Shown here: piece after piece, positions 36,947 through 45,758 of the stretch
Layout of the letters: each line of letters opens with the position of its first letter
Numbering within the stretch: the first letter of the stretch is position 1
DNA from: Streptomyces roseoviridis
Lineage (GTDB): Bacteria > Actinomycetota > Actinomycetes > Streptomycetales > Streptomycetaceae
Reading direction: 5' to 3'
Length of the DNA: 64,000 nucleotides
NCBI RefSeq assembly: GCF_039535235.1
Contig: NZ_BAAAWU010000001.1
Span: 744,001 to 808,000 of the forward strand
Notes under the pieces: generated by a model
The model's input: the letters and a program-made list of their open reading frames with translations, nothing else
Database searches by the model: none
Told to the model about the DNA's origin: nothing
Made by a program: the position numbers and the translations under genes

Positions 36947-39568
36947 TCACCGTAGCCCCGATGTCGCGACGGTTCCTGCTGGGCCCGGCTGCCGGAAGGC
37001 CGTCCGGACGAGCCGTGCCGTGAGGAATCCGGCCGGCGCGCAGACGGCGGCGAGGCCGATGCCCGCCCAGCCGAGCGGTTCGGTATCCAGGACCGTCCTC
37101 AGGAACGGCACGTACAACGCGGCAGCGGCCAGAAGGGCGGAGGCGAGGACCGAGAGCGGGAGGAAGGGGTTCTCGCGGGTCAGCAGCCGGGCCCGCAGTC
37201 CCAGGACGACCCCGAGCTGGGCGGCCAGCAGGGCGAGGAAGAGGACGCTCTGCCAGGGCAGGTCCAGCGCCCGCGCGGCGAGTCCGGCGCCGAGCGTGGC
37301 GGTCGTGACGACGGCCGCCAGGAGGAGCAGGCGCTGCCAGGCACCGCCGCCGAGGATGTGCTGGTCCGGCGGGCGGGGCGGTCGTCGCATCGTGCCGGGG
37401 GCCGCCGGTTCGGCGCCCATGGCGACCCCGGTGAGGCCGTGCGTGAGGAGGTTGATCCACAGGATCTGGCCCGCGCGCAGGGGGAGGGGAAGGCCCAGCA
37501 GCGGGCCGAGCAGCATGACAAGGATTTCGGCAGCGCCCCCCGCCATTCCGTAGACCAGGAAGCGGCGGATGTTGTCGTAGACACGGCGGCCTTCCTCGAC
37601 GGCCGCGACGACCGTCGAGAGCTCGTCGTCCGTGAGGACGAGGTCCGCCGCCTGCCGCGCGACCTCCGTGCCCCGGGCGCCCATCGCGACGCCGATGTCG
37701 GCGCGGTGGAGCGCCGGGCCGTCGTTGACCCCGTCGCCGGTCATGGCGGTCACCGCTCCCCCGGCCCGCCACGCCTCGACGATGTCCAGCTTCTGCTGGG
37801 GGTCCGTGCGGGCGAAGATCCTCACGGAGGTGAGGTCGGGGACCCGGCCGGCGGCCACGTCCGCCCCCGTGACGACGCGCCCTCCGGTGTCCTCCCGCGC
37901 TCCGTCCGAGTCCGCGACGAGCGCGACCCTGGAGGCCACCGCCCGCGCCGTCGCCGGGTGGTCGCCCGTGATGAGTACGGGCGTGATCCCGGCCGCCCGG
38001 CAGGCGGCGAGGGTCGCGGCGGCGTGCGGCTTGGGCGGGTCGCTCAGCGCGACGAGCCCGAGCAGTGTGAGTCCCGATTCCGCCGCGGCGACCGGGGCCG
38101 GCACGTCGTCCCGTACGCCGGAGGCCACGGCGAGGACCCGGTAGCCGCGCGCGGCCAGGTCGGCGGCCCGCTGCCGGGCCTGGTTCAGCATCTCCGGAGG
38201 GTCCACGAGCACCGCGCGGTCGAGCACGGCCTCGGGGGCGCCCTTGAGACACACGAGCACCCCGCCCTCCGCGGCGGTGTGCAGCGTGGTCATGCGCTTG
38301 CGGAGGCTGTCGAAGGGCACCTCCCCTATACGGGGCCGGGTGGCCGCCAGCTCGTCCTGGTCCGGGCACCCGGACTTGGCGGCGGCCACGAGCAGGGCGG
38401 CTTCCATCGGGTCTCCGAGTGCTGCCCAGCGACCGTCGGGCGAATCGGCGTCCGGTGGCCGCAGGGCGGCGTCGTTGCACAGGGCCGTGATCGTCAGCAG
38501 TGTCCGCACGGGCGCGAGCGCGTCCGCCTCCGCCCGCCTCCCGTCGACGAGAACCTCGCCTTCGGGCTCGTAGCCGACACCCTTGAGTTCCGCGCTCACG
38601 CTCGGCGTCCAGACGTGCTGGACGACCATGCGGCCCTCCGTGAGGGTTCCGGTCTTGTCGGTGGCGAGGACGGACACCGAGCCGAGCGTCTCCACAGCCG
38701 GCAGCCGCCGCACCAGGGCGTGCCGGGCGACCATGCGCCTGGCCCCCAGGGCGAGGGCCAGCGTGACGACCGCCGGCAGGGATTCGGGCACGGCCGCCAC
38801 GGCCAGGCTGATGGCCGTGACCGCCATCGTGCCGAGCGGAAGCCCGCGGACCAGGCCGAGGGCGAAGACCAGCGCGCACAGTGCGAGCGTCACGGCGGCC
38901 AGGACACGCCCGAGCGCGGCGAGGCGGCGCTGGAGCGGGGTCGGCTCGCGGTGGTCGTCGAGGAGGGCCGCGATGCGGCCGAGGGCACTGGAGGCGCCCG
39001 TCGCCGTCACGACGGCCACACCTCTGCCGCGCGCCACGACCGTACCCGCGCTGAGGGTGTCGCCCGTGTCCTTGTCCACGGGCACCGACTCCCCGGTGAG
39101 CATGGACTCGTCCACGAGAAGGGCGGACGCCTCGACGAGCTCGGCGTCGGCGGCGACGATGTCGCCCTCGCCGAGGAGGAGCACGTCGCCGGGGACGATC
39201 TCCGCGGCCGGCGCGTCTCGGACGGCGCCGTCGCGCCTGACGCGCGCGCGAGGTGCGCTCAGTGCCGAGAGGGCGGCGACGGCGTTGTCGGCCCGGATCT
39301 CCTGGGCGACGCCGACGGTCGTGTTCACGACCACGACGACCGCGATGACGATCGCGTCGGGATGGTCACCGATCGCCAGGGTGAGCACGACGGCCCCGAG
39401 CAGCACCGTGATCAGGGGGTCGCGCAGCTGGGCCAGGATCCTGGTGGGGAGTCGTACGGGCTTCGTCGCGGCCACCTGGTTGGGTCCCGAGGCGGCGAGC
39501 CGGCGGGCGGCCTCCGCCTCGGTGAGACCGGCGGCCGCGTCGACCGACACCGCTGCGGCGGTCGTCAT
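36947..39568 (-). CDS. P2-type cation-transporting ATPase (CtpF-like)
   Basis: 873 aa from MTTAAAVSVDAAAGLTEAEA at 39568, eight bases after the upstream USP stop. The cation-ATPase N-terminal domain (AARRLAASGPNQVAA) is followed by actuator motif [18 protein letters not shown], the membrane cation motif AVPESLPAV, the phosphorylation site [11 protein letters not shown], the hinge [20 protein letters not shown], and four to six C-terminal helices. The type resembles Ca2+/Mn2+ pumps; CtpF in the mycobacterial DosR regulon is the closest parallel I know. The ion is not certain. It is part of a USP-USP-ATPase-kinase unit. Confidence 0.92.
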   Translation of the reverse strand: MTTAAAVSVDAAAGLTEAEAARRLAASGPNQVAATKPVRLPTRILAQLRDPLITVLLGAVVLTLAIGDHPDAIVIAVVVVVNTTVGVAQEIRADNAVAALSALSAPRARVRRDGAVRDAPAAEIVPGDVLLLGEGDIVAADAELVEASALLVDESMLTGESVPVDKDTGDTLSAGTVVARGRGVAVVTATGASSALGRIAALLDDHREPTPLQRRLAALGRVLAAVTLALCALVFALGLVRGLPLGTMAVTAISLAVAAVPESLPAVVTLALALGARRMVARHALVRRLPAVETLGSVSVLATDKTGTLTEGRMVVQHVWTPSVSAELKGVGYEPEGEVLVDGRRAEADALAPVRTLLTITALCNDAALRPPDADSPDGRWAALGDPMEAALLVAAAKSGCPDQDELAATRPRIGEVPFDSLRKRMTTLHTAAEGGVLVCLKGAPEAVLDRAVLVDPPEMLNQARQRAADLAARGYRVLAVASGVRDDVPAPVAAAESGLTLLGLVALSDPPKPHAAATLAACRAAGITPVLITGDHPATARAVASRVALVADSDGAREDTGGRVVTGADVAAGRVPDLTSVRIFARTDPQQKLDIVEAWRAGGAVTAMTGDGVNDGPALHRADIGVAMGARGTEVARQAADLVLTDDELSTVVAAVEEGRRVYDNIRRFLVYGMAGGAAEILVMLLGPLLGLPLPLRAGQILWINLLTHGLTGVAMGAEPAAPGTMRRPPRPPDQHILGGGAWQRLLLLAAVVTTATLGAGLAARALDLPWQSVLFLALLAAQLGVVLGLRARLLTRENPFLPLSVLASALLAAAALYVPFLRTVLDTEPLGWAGIGLAAVCAPAGFLTARLVRTAFRQPGPAGTVATSGLR

Positions 39569-39575
39569 GGCCGGC

Positions 39576-40436
39576 TCACGCGGCGGGAACGGTGATGACG
39601 GGGCACTGGGCCCGGTGCAGCAGGCCGTGGACGACGGAGCCGACGCGCATCCCCATGTACCCGCCCCGTCCGCGACGGCCGACGACGACGGCAAGGGCGT
39701 GTTCGGCGGCGTCGGCGAGCATCTCGACGGGTGAGCCGATGAGCACCTCGTGGGTGAGCCGCACGTCGGGGTACTTCTCCGCCCATCCGGCGGTCGTCTC
39801 CGAGAGCAGCCGGCGCTCGGCGTGGAACAGGGTGTCGTCCGTCCGGAGGGTGAACACGGGCGGCTGCCAGACGGCGACGGCGCGCAGCGCGCATCCCCGG
39901 AGGTCCGCCTCTTCGAAGGCCAGGGCGACGGCGGCCCGGGAGGACTCGCTGCCGTCGACGCCGACGACCAGGTACGGCGGGTCCTGGGTGCTGTGCTCGG
40001 CGTCGCCCACGACGACCACGGGGCATCGCGCCCGTGCGGTGACCGGGACGACAAGGGAGCCGGCGCTCAGGAACTCCTCCGTGCGGCTGAGGTGCCGGGA
40101 GCCGAGCACGACCAGGGCGGCATCCTGCGACTGCGCGGCCAGTACCCGCGCCGGAAATCCGTCGAACAGCGCGGAGGTGACGTCCAGGCCCGGCTGCCGG
40201 GCGCGTGCCCAGTCGGCCGCGGCGCGCAGGGTCTCCTTGGCGTTCTGCGTCTGTGCCTGGTGGCGAGGGCTGTCGTCGACGTGCTGGGTGTCGTGCAGCG
40301 GCGGGACGACGACCACGAGACGGAGGGCGCGGCGGCGCCGGTGGGCCTCGTCGGCCGCCCAGGCCAGCGCGAGCTTCCAGTTCCTGACGGGGTCGACGCC
40401 CACGACGATGTCGCGGCGTTCCATGGTGCTGGTCAT
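39576..40436 (-). CDS. Universal stress protein, two-domain (USP 5)
   Basis: 286 aa. The ATG at 40436 overlaps the stop of the degraded USP frame upstream (ATGA). Domain 1 (DIVVGVDPVRNWKLALAWAA) lacks the canonical DGS and has the altered loop GSRHLSRTEEFLSAGSL. Domain 2 keeps YLVVGVDGSESSRAAVALAF and GRRGRGGYMGMRVGSVVHGL. Only domain 2 looks fully nucleotide-competent, a pattern shared with USP 7. It is immediately upstream of the P-type ATPase, suggesting linked expression. Confidence 0.92.
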   Translation of the reverse strand: MTSTMERRDIVVGVDPVRNWKLALAWAADEAHRRRRALRLVVVVPPLHDTQHVDDSPRHQAQTQNAKETLRAAADWARARQPGLDVTSALFDGFPARVLAAQSQDAALVVLGSRHLSRTEEFLSAGSLVVPVTARARCPVVVVGDAEHSTQDPPYLVVGVDGSESSRAAVALAFEEADLRGCALRAVAVWQPPVFTLRTDDTLFHAERRLLSETTAGWAEKYPDVRLTHEVLIGSPVEMLADAAEHALAVVVGRRGRGGYMGMRVGSVVHGLLHRAQCPVITVPAA

Positions 40437-41037
40437 GTCGTGCTCCCGTGTCCGGGTCCGTGCCGGGGGATCAGTTCCACCGGGCAGTGAGCGTGCTGTA
40501 GCGGGCCGAGCGTGGTCCGGCCGAGCGTCGGTCCGAGGTATCCGGGGGCCCTGCGGCCGCCGATGACCACGAGGTCGGCGTGCCGTGTCGCCTCGGCGGG
40601 CCCGTGCACCACGACCACCGGTGTGGTGGCGCCGGCCGCGACGGCGCGTTGGACTGAGCCGAGCAGGTGGGAGGAGAATCCGCCGCGGCCCCGGTCCGAC
40701 GACGATCGTCCCGCTCCGAGCTGCGGCCTGTCGCGGGGCCTCCGCGGGTGGGGGCCGCCACGGGCTTCCGTGACGACCGGGAGATCGGGGTGGCGCGCCG
40801 CGACCACCTCGGCGGTCCGGTCGAGGACTTCCTCAGCGGCTCGTCCGATCCGGACGATCTCCGCCGGCGACCGGATCCAGGGGGCGGCGTCGGTGTCCGT
40901 CGCGTGGACGAGGCAGAGTCCGCTGCCGCGCAGCGCGGCCTCGTTCGCGGCCCGCGGGCAGCGGTCCGGGCCGACGGTGATCCGTCCACTCCGACCACGA
41001 TCCTGCCGAGGCCGGGACGGTCCGGGGTTCCGTCCAT
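40433..41037 (-). pseudogene. Frameshifted, internally deleted universal stress protein
   Basis: The N-terminus MDGTPDRPGLGRIVVGVDGS starts at 41037. The reading then shifts to another frame for AANEAALRGSGLCLVHATD, RTAEVVAARHPDLPVV, LLGSVQRAVAAGATTPVVVV and finally RHADLVVIGGRRAPGYLGPT and HAHCPVELIPRHG, ending at 40433. The start of the second domain is missing. At least one frameshift and one deletion are needed, so it is unlikely to make a working protein. It lies at the head of the USP 5-ATPase-kinase 2 unit. Confidence 0.72.
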
Positions 41038-41188
41038 CGCTCCTCCTCGTCCGGTCCGTGGGAGTCCGGTCGGTGGGAGTCCGGTCCGCGGGCTCCGTTC
41101 GGACTGGTCTCACCGTGACATCCGCCGGTCGGGCGGCCGGAGGGCCGCTGGGGGCAAGGTCGGGGCCAAAGGTCCCGTTCGCGCCGTC

Positions 41189-41225
41189 GGGACCGGTCGG
41201 GCCCGACGCTGGCCCGTTCGGCCCT
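41189..41225. promoter_or_regulatory. Two OsdR-type dyads in the divergent region before USP 5 and the nitroreductase
   Basis: GGGACC-GGTC-GGGCCC at 41189-41204 and TGGCCC-GTTC-GGCCCT at 41210-41225. They lie about 150 bases from the degraded USP start and about 305 bases from the nitroreductase start. Confidence 0.55.
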
Positions 41226-41280
41226 CGCAGGTCGCCGACGCGCGGCCGACGGTGGGAGGAGCAAGGCAACCACCGCTGGA

Positions 41281-41320
41281 CGGCCGGACGGCCGGACGGC
41301 CGGACGGCTGGACGGCCGGA
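41281..41320. repeat. 8-bp tandem repeat, five copies
   Basis: CGGCCGGA is repeated at 41281, 41289, 41297, 41305 (one change, CGGCTGGA) and 41313, with a degenerate copy before it. It lies in the untranslated region between the dyads and the CBS fragment. Confidence 0.85.
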
Positions 41321-41351
41321 CGCTCGAGACGCTCGAACAGGAGGCCCGGCG

Positions 41352-41506
41352 ATGAAGCACCCGAAGGTCGGTGCCCTGATGACCGACCTCGTCGGCCTCG
41401 CCGACGAGGGGACGGCGTCGTCGCCGTGGTGGACCGGCTCGCCGTCGACGAGGACGCGTCCGGATCCGCGTTCCCCGCGCGCAGCGCGCACCCGATCACC
41501 TGGTGA
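41352..41506 (+). pseudogene. Remnant of a CBS-domain protein
   Basis: MKHPKVGALMTDLVGLADEG matches the start of island CBS proteins ([14 protein letters not shown]). After about 22 codons the sense continues in another frame as VVAVVDRLAVDEDASGSA, ending at a stop at 41506. A few codons and one frame are lost. It sits just ahead of the nitroreductase gene. Confidence 0.55.
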
Positions 41507-41528
41507 CCCCACACAGACAGGACGAACC

Positions 41529-42521
41529 GTGTCCGCCACCGCTCTGACCCGACCGCTGGTGACGTCGCTGATCGAAGACGCCGTCACCGCCCCGTCGATG
41601 CACAACGCCCAGCCATGGAAGTTCGTCCACCGGACCGGCACCGGCACCATCGAGCTGCACGGCGACGCCTCCCGGGGGATGCCGAGGGAGGACCCCGACC
41701 ACCGCGCCCTCCATCTCGGCTGCGGCGCCGCCCTGTTCGGTCTGCACGTCGCCGCCGCCCACCGCGGCCTGCACGCCACCGTCCGGCTGCTGCCCGATCC
41801 CGACGACCCCTGGCACCTGGCCGACGTGCTTCCGTCCGGTGCCGCCGACGAGCACGACGAGGAACTGGCGGTGTTCCGGCCGGCGCTGCGCGAGCGGCAC
41901 ACCAGCCGCTTCCCGTTCAGCGAGGAGCGGATCCCCGCCGAGATTCTCGACGGCCTCCGGGCGGCCGCCCTCCTGGAGGGTTGCCGGCTGGTCGTTCCGG
42001 GCGCCTGGCACGCCGACACCGTCCTCGGCCTCGTCCACGACTCGGAGAGGTTCGAGTCGGCCGACGCGTCGGTACGGGACGAGGTCGCCGCGTGGACGCG
42101 CACGGGTGCGGCCGGTGAGGGCGCCGGATCCGAGGGCATCCCGTCGTACGCCTTCGGCCCGCGCCAGTACGACGTCACCTCCCCGGTCCGGGACTTCGGC
42201 TCCCACCGGCGAGTCCCTGGGCGCGGGTCGGCTTCCTTCGAGAAGAGTCCCCAGATCGCCCTGCTGGGTACGGTCGAGGACACCCCGGTGGAGTGGCTGA
42301 AGGCCGGCCAGGCAATGCACCGGGTGCTGCTGCGGGCCACCCTCGACGGCTTGTCGGCCTCCCTCATGTCCCAGCCGCTGGAATGGCCCGAACTCCGGTC
42401 GGTGGCAAGGGATCCCGGGTCCACCACGGGCCACGTCCAGATGATGATCCGCCTGGGATACGGGCCCCGCGGCCGGGCCACCCCGCGCCGGCCGGCCTCC
42501 GACGTCCTCACGTTCGACTGA
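41529..42521 (+). CDS. Acg-type nitroreductase-fold protein
   Basis: 330 aa from the GTG at 41529, preceded by AGGACG. The upstream CBS-like frame happens to be in phase but I excluded it. LIEDAVTAPSMHNAQPWKF is the nitroreductase opening, followed by two half-domains (LHLGCGAALFGLHVAAAHRG and HRVLLRATLDGLSASLMSQP). This matches the Acg/Rv2032-Rv3131 group, large nitroreductase relatives in the M. tuberculosis DosR regulon thought to bind or store flavin. A catalytic role is uncertain. It is convergent with the GH65 gene. Confidence 0.88.
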   Translation: MSATALTRPLVTSLIEDAVTAPSMHNAQPWKFVHRTGTGTIELHGDASRGMPREDPDHRALHLGCGAALFGLHVAAAHRGLHATVRLLPDPDDPWHLADVLPSGAADEHDEELAVFRPALRERHTSRFPFSEERIPAEILDGLRAAALLEGCRLVVPGAWHADTVLGLVHDSERFESADASVRDEVAAWTRTGAAGEGAGSEGIPSYAFGPRQYDVTSPVRDFGSHRRVPGRGSASFEKSPQIALLGTVEDTPVEWLKAGQAMHRVLLRATLDGLSASLMSQPLEWPELRSVARDPGSTTGHVQMMIRLGYGPRGRATPRRPASDVLTFD

Positions 42522-42573
42522 GCTGCGGCGGTCCTCGCCTTCGGCCGGGCCGCGTCACGAGGACCCGGCCCCG

Positions 42574-44964
42574 TCACAGACGGAACCAGCGCTCCTCCCC
42601 GGGCGCGACGGTGACCCGCCGCTCTCCGGGGAGGACGACGGTGAGCGGGCTGCCGGGCGACGCCGGTACGCGGACGGCCAGCCGCCCGGGCAGTACGCGC
42701 ACTCGCACTCCTCGATGGCCCTGGACGCAGAGCGTGAAGGCGAACCGAGGGAGTTCCGCCAGCGCCACCGGAGCCACGCGCAGCTCGCCCGGTCCGGCTT
42801 CCATTCCGGTGATCCCGCGTTCGACGAGGTCGATCGTCCCGGCCATCGCCCCCAGGTGGATCCCCTCCCCCGTCGTTCCGCCCTGGACGTCGGCCACGTC
42901 GGCGAGCAGCGCCTCCTGGCAGTGCCGCCAGGCGTCGGCGCCCTGCTGCCGGGCCAGGATCCAGCCGTGGACCAGACTGCTGAGCGTCGAACCGTGGCTG
43001 GTGCGGCTGAGGTGGTACGCGACGGTGGCGCGCCAGATCTCGTCGTCCAGCGGGTAACCGAGCCGGGCGAACAACGCGTACAGCTCCTCGGGCCGGAAGA
43101 GGTAGCCGAGCATGAGGGTGTCGGCCTGCTTGGACGCCTGGTAGCGGTTGACGGTGTCGCCCTCGGCCTCCAGGATCCGGTCGAGCCTGCGGATGTCGCC
43201 GTAACGGGCCCGGTAGCCCTCCCAGTCGAGCTCCGCCAGGTCCCCGTATCCCTCGAACTGGCTCACCAGGCCGCGGTGGAACGGAACGTACAGGCGGCGG
43301 GAGACGTCCTCCCAGCGGGCGAGTTCCTCGTCGTCGAGCGCCAGTTGTTCGGACAGTTCCGCGCGGCGGCCCTCGGGCAGTTCTTCCAGCACGTCGAGCC
43401 CCCGGGCCAGCACCCAGGCGGTGGTCGCGTTGGTGTAGGCGTTGTCGTCGATGCCGGGCATCGAGGCGTCGGGATAGGCGTCGTGGTACTCGTCGGGGCC
43501 CACGACCCCGCGGATCCGGTAGCGCCCGAGGGCGGAGTCGTACGTGGCGGAGCCCGCCCAGTTGCGGGCGATCTCCAGGAGTACCTCGGCACCGGCGGAA
43601 TGCAGGAAGCCCCGGTCGCCGGTGGTCTGCGCGTACCGCCAGACGTTGTACGCGACGGCCGAGTTCACATGGCGTTGCAGCCGTGAGAAGTCGGGCAGCC
43701 AGCGGCCGGAGCGCGGGTTCAGGTGCAGCTCCTGGGTCTCCTCCCGACCGGAGCTGGCGCTCTGCCACGGATACCTCGCCCCGACGCCGCCGGCCCGGCG
43801 CGCCGCCTCGCGGGCGGCGGGGAGCCGGCGGTGCCGGTACATGAGCAGCGCACGGGCCACCTCGGGGAAGTGGAGGCTGAGGTAGGGCAGGACGAACAGC
43901 TCGTCCCAGAAGACGTGACCGCGGTACGCCTCGCCGTGCAGGCCGCGGGCGGGGACTCCGACGTCGAGTTCCGCCGTGTGCGGGGACAGCGTCTGCAGGA
44001 GGTGGAAGAGGTGCAGGCGCAGGATGTGCCCCGCTTCCCCGGGCACGTGCAGCTCGCCCTGTTCCCAGAGTCGTTGCCAGGCCGCTTTGTGGGTGGTGAC
44101 CAGCCGGGGGAAGGCCGGGGCGTTGGCGGCGGCGTCGCAGGCCGCCGCCAGGGGGTCGCCGGCGGGCCGGTCCACCGAGGTGCGCAGGGCCAGCGTCTTC
44201 ACGACGGTCGCCGAGCGCCCGGGACGGACCGGCAGACGGTAGATCTGGACGGTGCCGGTCCTGTTGGCGTCCTGCCGTGCGGGGCGGACGGGTCGGGTGA
44301 CCGTGCGGACGGCCATCGCGATCCGCCGGCCCGGGTCGTCCGTACGGCAGGTCAGCCAGGCCACTCCGCCGGGCTCGAAGCCGCTCCGCCGGTCCGTGAG
44401 GTGACGGCCCTCCAGGTGCCGGTAGCGCTCGACGCCGGCGTTGACGACCGCTCCGTCGAGGACGGATTCGACCTCCACGGAGCCGCTCCAGCCGTAGGCG
44501 CGGAACATCGTGCACTGGGCCGCGAGCCCGGCGTCTCCCATGTGCACGATCCGGATGTGGCCGACGCGCAGGCCGCGGCCCTGGGCGTCCCGGTAGAACA
44601 GGTGGCGGTTCAGCACGCCCCCGCGCAGGTCGAGGTGCACGTCGCTGTGGCGCAGGTCGTCGGAGTCGGGCGTCAGCCAGTCGCCGGGCGGCCCGTCGTC
44701 CGGGAGGCAGCGGTAGCGCAGCAGCGTCCAGTTGGGCAGGTTGACGAGATCCTCGTTCTCGACGCGCCTCCCTGCGACGAGCGAGGTGCGCCGGTCGTAG
44801 CAGCCGGCCAGGTAGGTGCCGGGGTAGTGGACGGGGCCGGCGGTGCACTCGGGGGCGGAGCCGCGGGTGGCGAACCGGCCGTTGCCGAGCGTGCAGAGGG
44901 ACTCGACGAGCCGTTCGCGGTCCGGCTCGTAGCGGTCGTACGTCCAGGAGCGGTCGACGGTCAT
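42574..44964 (-). CDS. Glycoside hydrolase family 65 disaccharide phosphorylase-like protein
   Basis: 796 aa from MTVDRSWTYDRYEPDRERLV at 44964; the ATG overlaps the HAD stop (ATGA). The N-terminal beta-sandwich domain (LGNGRFATRGSAPE) leads to an alpha/alpha-barrel. FWDELFVLPYLSLHFPEVAR and the catalytic acid in VVGPDEYHDAYPDASMPGID are present, then YQASKQADTLMLGYLFRPEE and SHGSTLSSLVHGWI with the phosphate-site residues. Family 65 splits trehalose, maltose or kojibiose with phosphate to give beta-glucose-1-phosphate. The coupled HAD protein would convert that to glucose-6-phosphate. Which disaccharide is used cannot be told. Confidence 0.93.
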   Translation of the reverse strand: MTVDRSWTYDRYEPDRERLVESLCTLGNGRFATRGSAPECTAGPVHYPGTYLAGCYDRRTSLVAGRRVENEDLVNLPNWTLLRYRCLPDDGPPGDWLTPDSDDLRHSDVHLDLRGGVLNRHLFYRDAQGRGLRVGHIRIVHMGDAGLAAQCTMFRAYGWSGSVEVESVLDGAVVNAGVERYRHLEGRHLTDRRSGFEPGGVAWLTCRTDDPGRRIAMAVRTVTRPVRPARQDANRTGTVQIYRLPVRPGRSATVVKTLALRTSVDRPAGDPLAAACDAAANAPAFPRLVTTHKAAWQRLWEQGELHVPGEAGHILRLHLFHLLQTLSPHTAELDVGVPARGLHGEAYRGHVFWDELFVLPYLSLHFPEVARALLMYRHRRLPAAREAARRAGGVGARYPWQSASSGREETQELHLNPRSGRWLPDFSRLQRHVNSAVAYNVWRYAQTTGDRGFLHSAGAEVLLEIARNWAGSATYDSALGRYRIRGVVGPDEYHDAYPDASMPGIDDNAYTNATTAWVLARGLDVLEELPEGRRAELSEQLALDDEELARWEDVSRRLYVPFHRGLVSQFEGYGDLAELDWEGYRARYGDIRRLDRILEAEGDTVNRYQASKQADTLMLGYLFRPEELYALFARLGYPLDDEIWRATVAYHLSRTSHGSTLSSLVHGWILARQQGADAWRHCQEALLADVADVQGGTTGEGIHLGAMAGTIDLVERGITGMEAGPGELRVAPVALAELPRFAFTLCVQGHRGVRVRVLPGRLAVRVPASPGSPLTVVLPGERRVTVAPGEERWFRL

Positions 44965-45758
44965 CCTCCCTCCCCCCACACGCTCCGGACCAGCGTCGTG
45001 AGGTCGGGTACGACGAGGTCGGCACCCTCCTCGTCCAGAAGCGAGGCGCCGTGCCCGTCAGGGGTGCGGTCGACACCGACGACGAGGCCGAAGCCGCCCC
45101 GGCGGGCCGCGCGGACTCCGGCGACGGCGTCCTCGACCACCGCGGCGGCGGCCGGCGGGAGGCCGAGGAGACCGGCCGCGTGCAGGAAGAGCGCCGGGTC
45201 CGGTTTCCCGGCGAGGCCGAGCCGGGCGGCGTCCTCGCCGTCCACGAGGGCGGCGAGTGCCGTGTCCAGACCGGCGGCGGCGAGCAGGGCCCGGGCATGG
45301 CGCGATGCCGACACGGCAGCGCACGGCACGCCACGAACGCGCAGGGCCTCGAGCGCCACCGCCGCGTCGTCGAAGGCGGTGACCGGCTCGGAGGCCAGGG
45401 CCTCCCGGAACGCCGCCTCCTTGCGTGCCGCGACCGCCCAGACGGTCCCGCACCCGGGCGGGTCGCCGGGCTCGCCCGGGGGCAGGCGGATACCGCGGGC
45501 CGTCAGGAACGCCTCGGCCCCGTCGTGGCGCGACCTGCCGTCGACGAACCGCCGGTACTCGGCGTCCGCGTCGAACGGCCTCGTGTCGGACGAGGGCGTG
45601 CCGAAACGGCTTCCGTCGTCGGGGGCCAGTGCCGCGAGGCAGGCGTCGAACGCGGTCTTCCACGCCGCGGCGTGGACGGCGGCGGAGTCGAGCAGCACGC
45701 CGTCGGTGTCGAGGACGACACCGCGCGGCGGCACGGATCCCGGAAGCGGGCCGCTCAC
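44961..45758 (-). CDS. HAD-family beta-phosphoglucomutase-like protein
   Basis: 265 aa from the GTG at 45758, which overlaps the upstream dehydrogenase stop (GTGA). The nucleophile loop is GVVLDTDGVLLDSAAVHAAA; DTDGVLLDS has the Asp-x-Asp of phosphotransfer. The cap has RFVDGRSRHDGAEAFL, characteristic of beta-phosphoglucomutases partnered with GH65 enzymes. KPDPALFLHAAGLLG and VVEDAVAGVRAARRGGFG complete the HAD core. Dehydrogenase, HAD and GH65 are all overlapping, so they are one translationally coupled operon. Rv2006 of the DosR regulon fuses the same HAD and GH65 modules. Confidence 0.92.
   Translation of the reverse strand: MSGPLPGSVPPRGVVLDTDGVLLDSAAVHAAAWKTAFDACLAALAPDDGSRFGTPSSDTRPFDADAEYRRFVDGRSRHDGAEAFLTARGIRLPPGEPGDPPGCGTVWAVAARKEAAFREALASEPVTAFDDAAVALEALRVRGVPCAAVSASRHARALLAAAGLDTALAALVDGEDAARLGLAGKPDPALFLHAAGLLGLPPAAAAVVEDAVAGVRAARRGGFGLVVGVDRTPDGHGASLLDEEGADLVVPDLTTLVRSVWGEGG

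Noticed and set aside
41352-41528. Extending the nitroreductase upstream to the ATG at 41352
   Set aside because: The frame is in phase, but those codons match a CBS protein start that then shifts frame. The GTG at 41529 has its own ribosome site and aligns with the family N-terminus.
42545-42570. Hairpin between the convergent nitroreductase and GH65 genes
   Set aside because: Only about seven base pairs with a 14-base loop; too weak to call a terminator.
40433-45334. A 1,633-residue minus-strand reading frame
   Set aside because: It runs antisense or out of phase through GH65 and HAD genes that have clear family motifs. Long Arg/Pro/Ala-rich shadows are expected at this GC content. Only its last 200 or so codons carry USP sense and are reported as a pseudogene.
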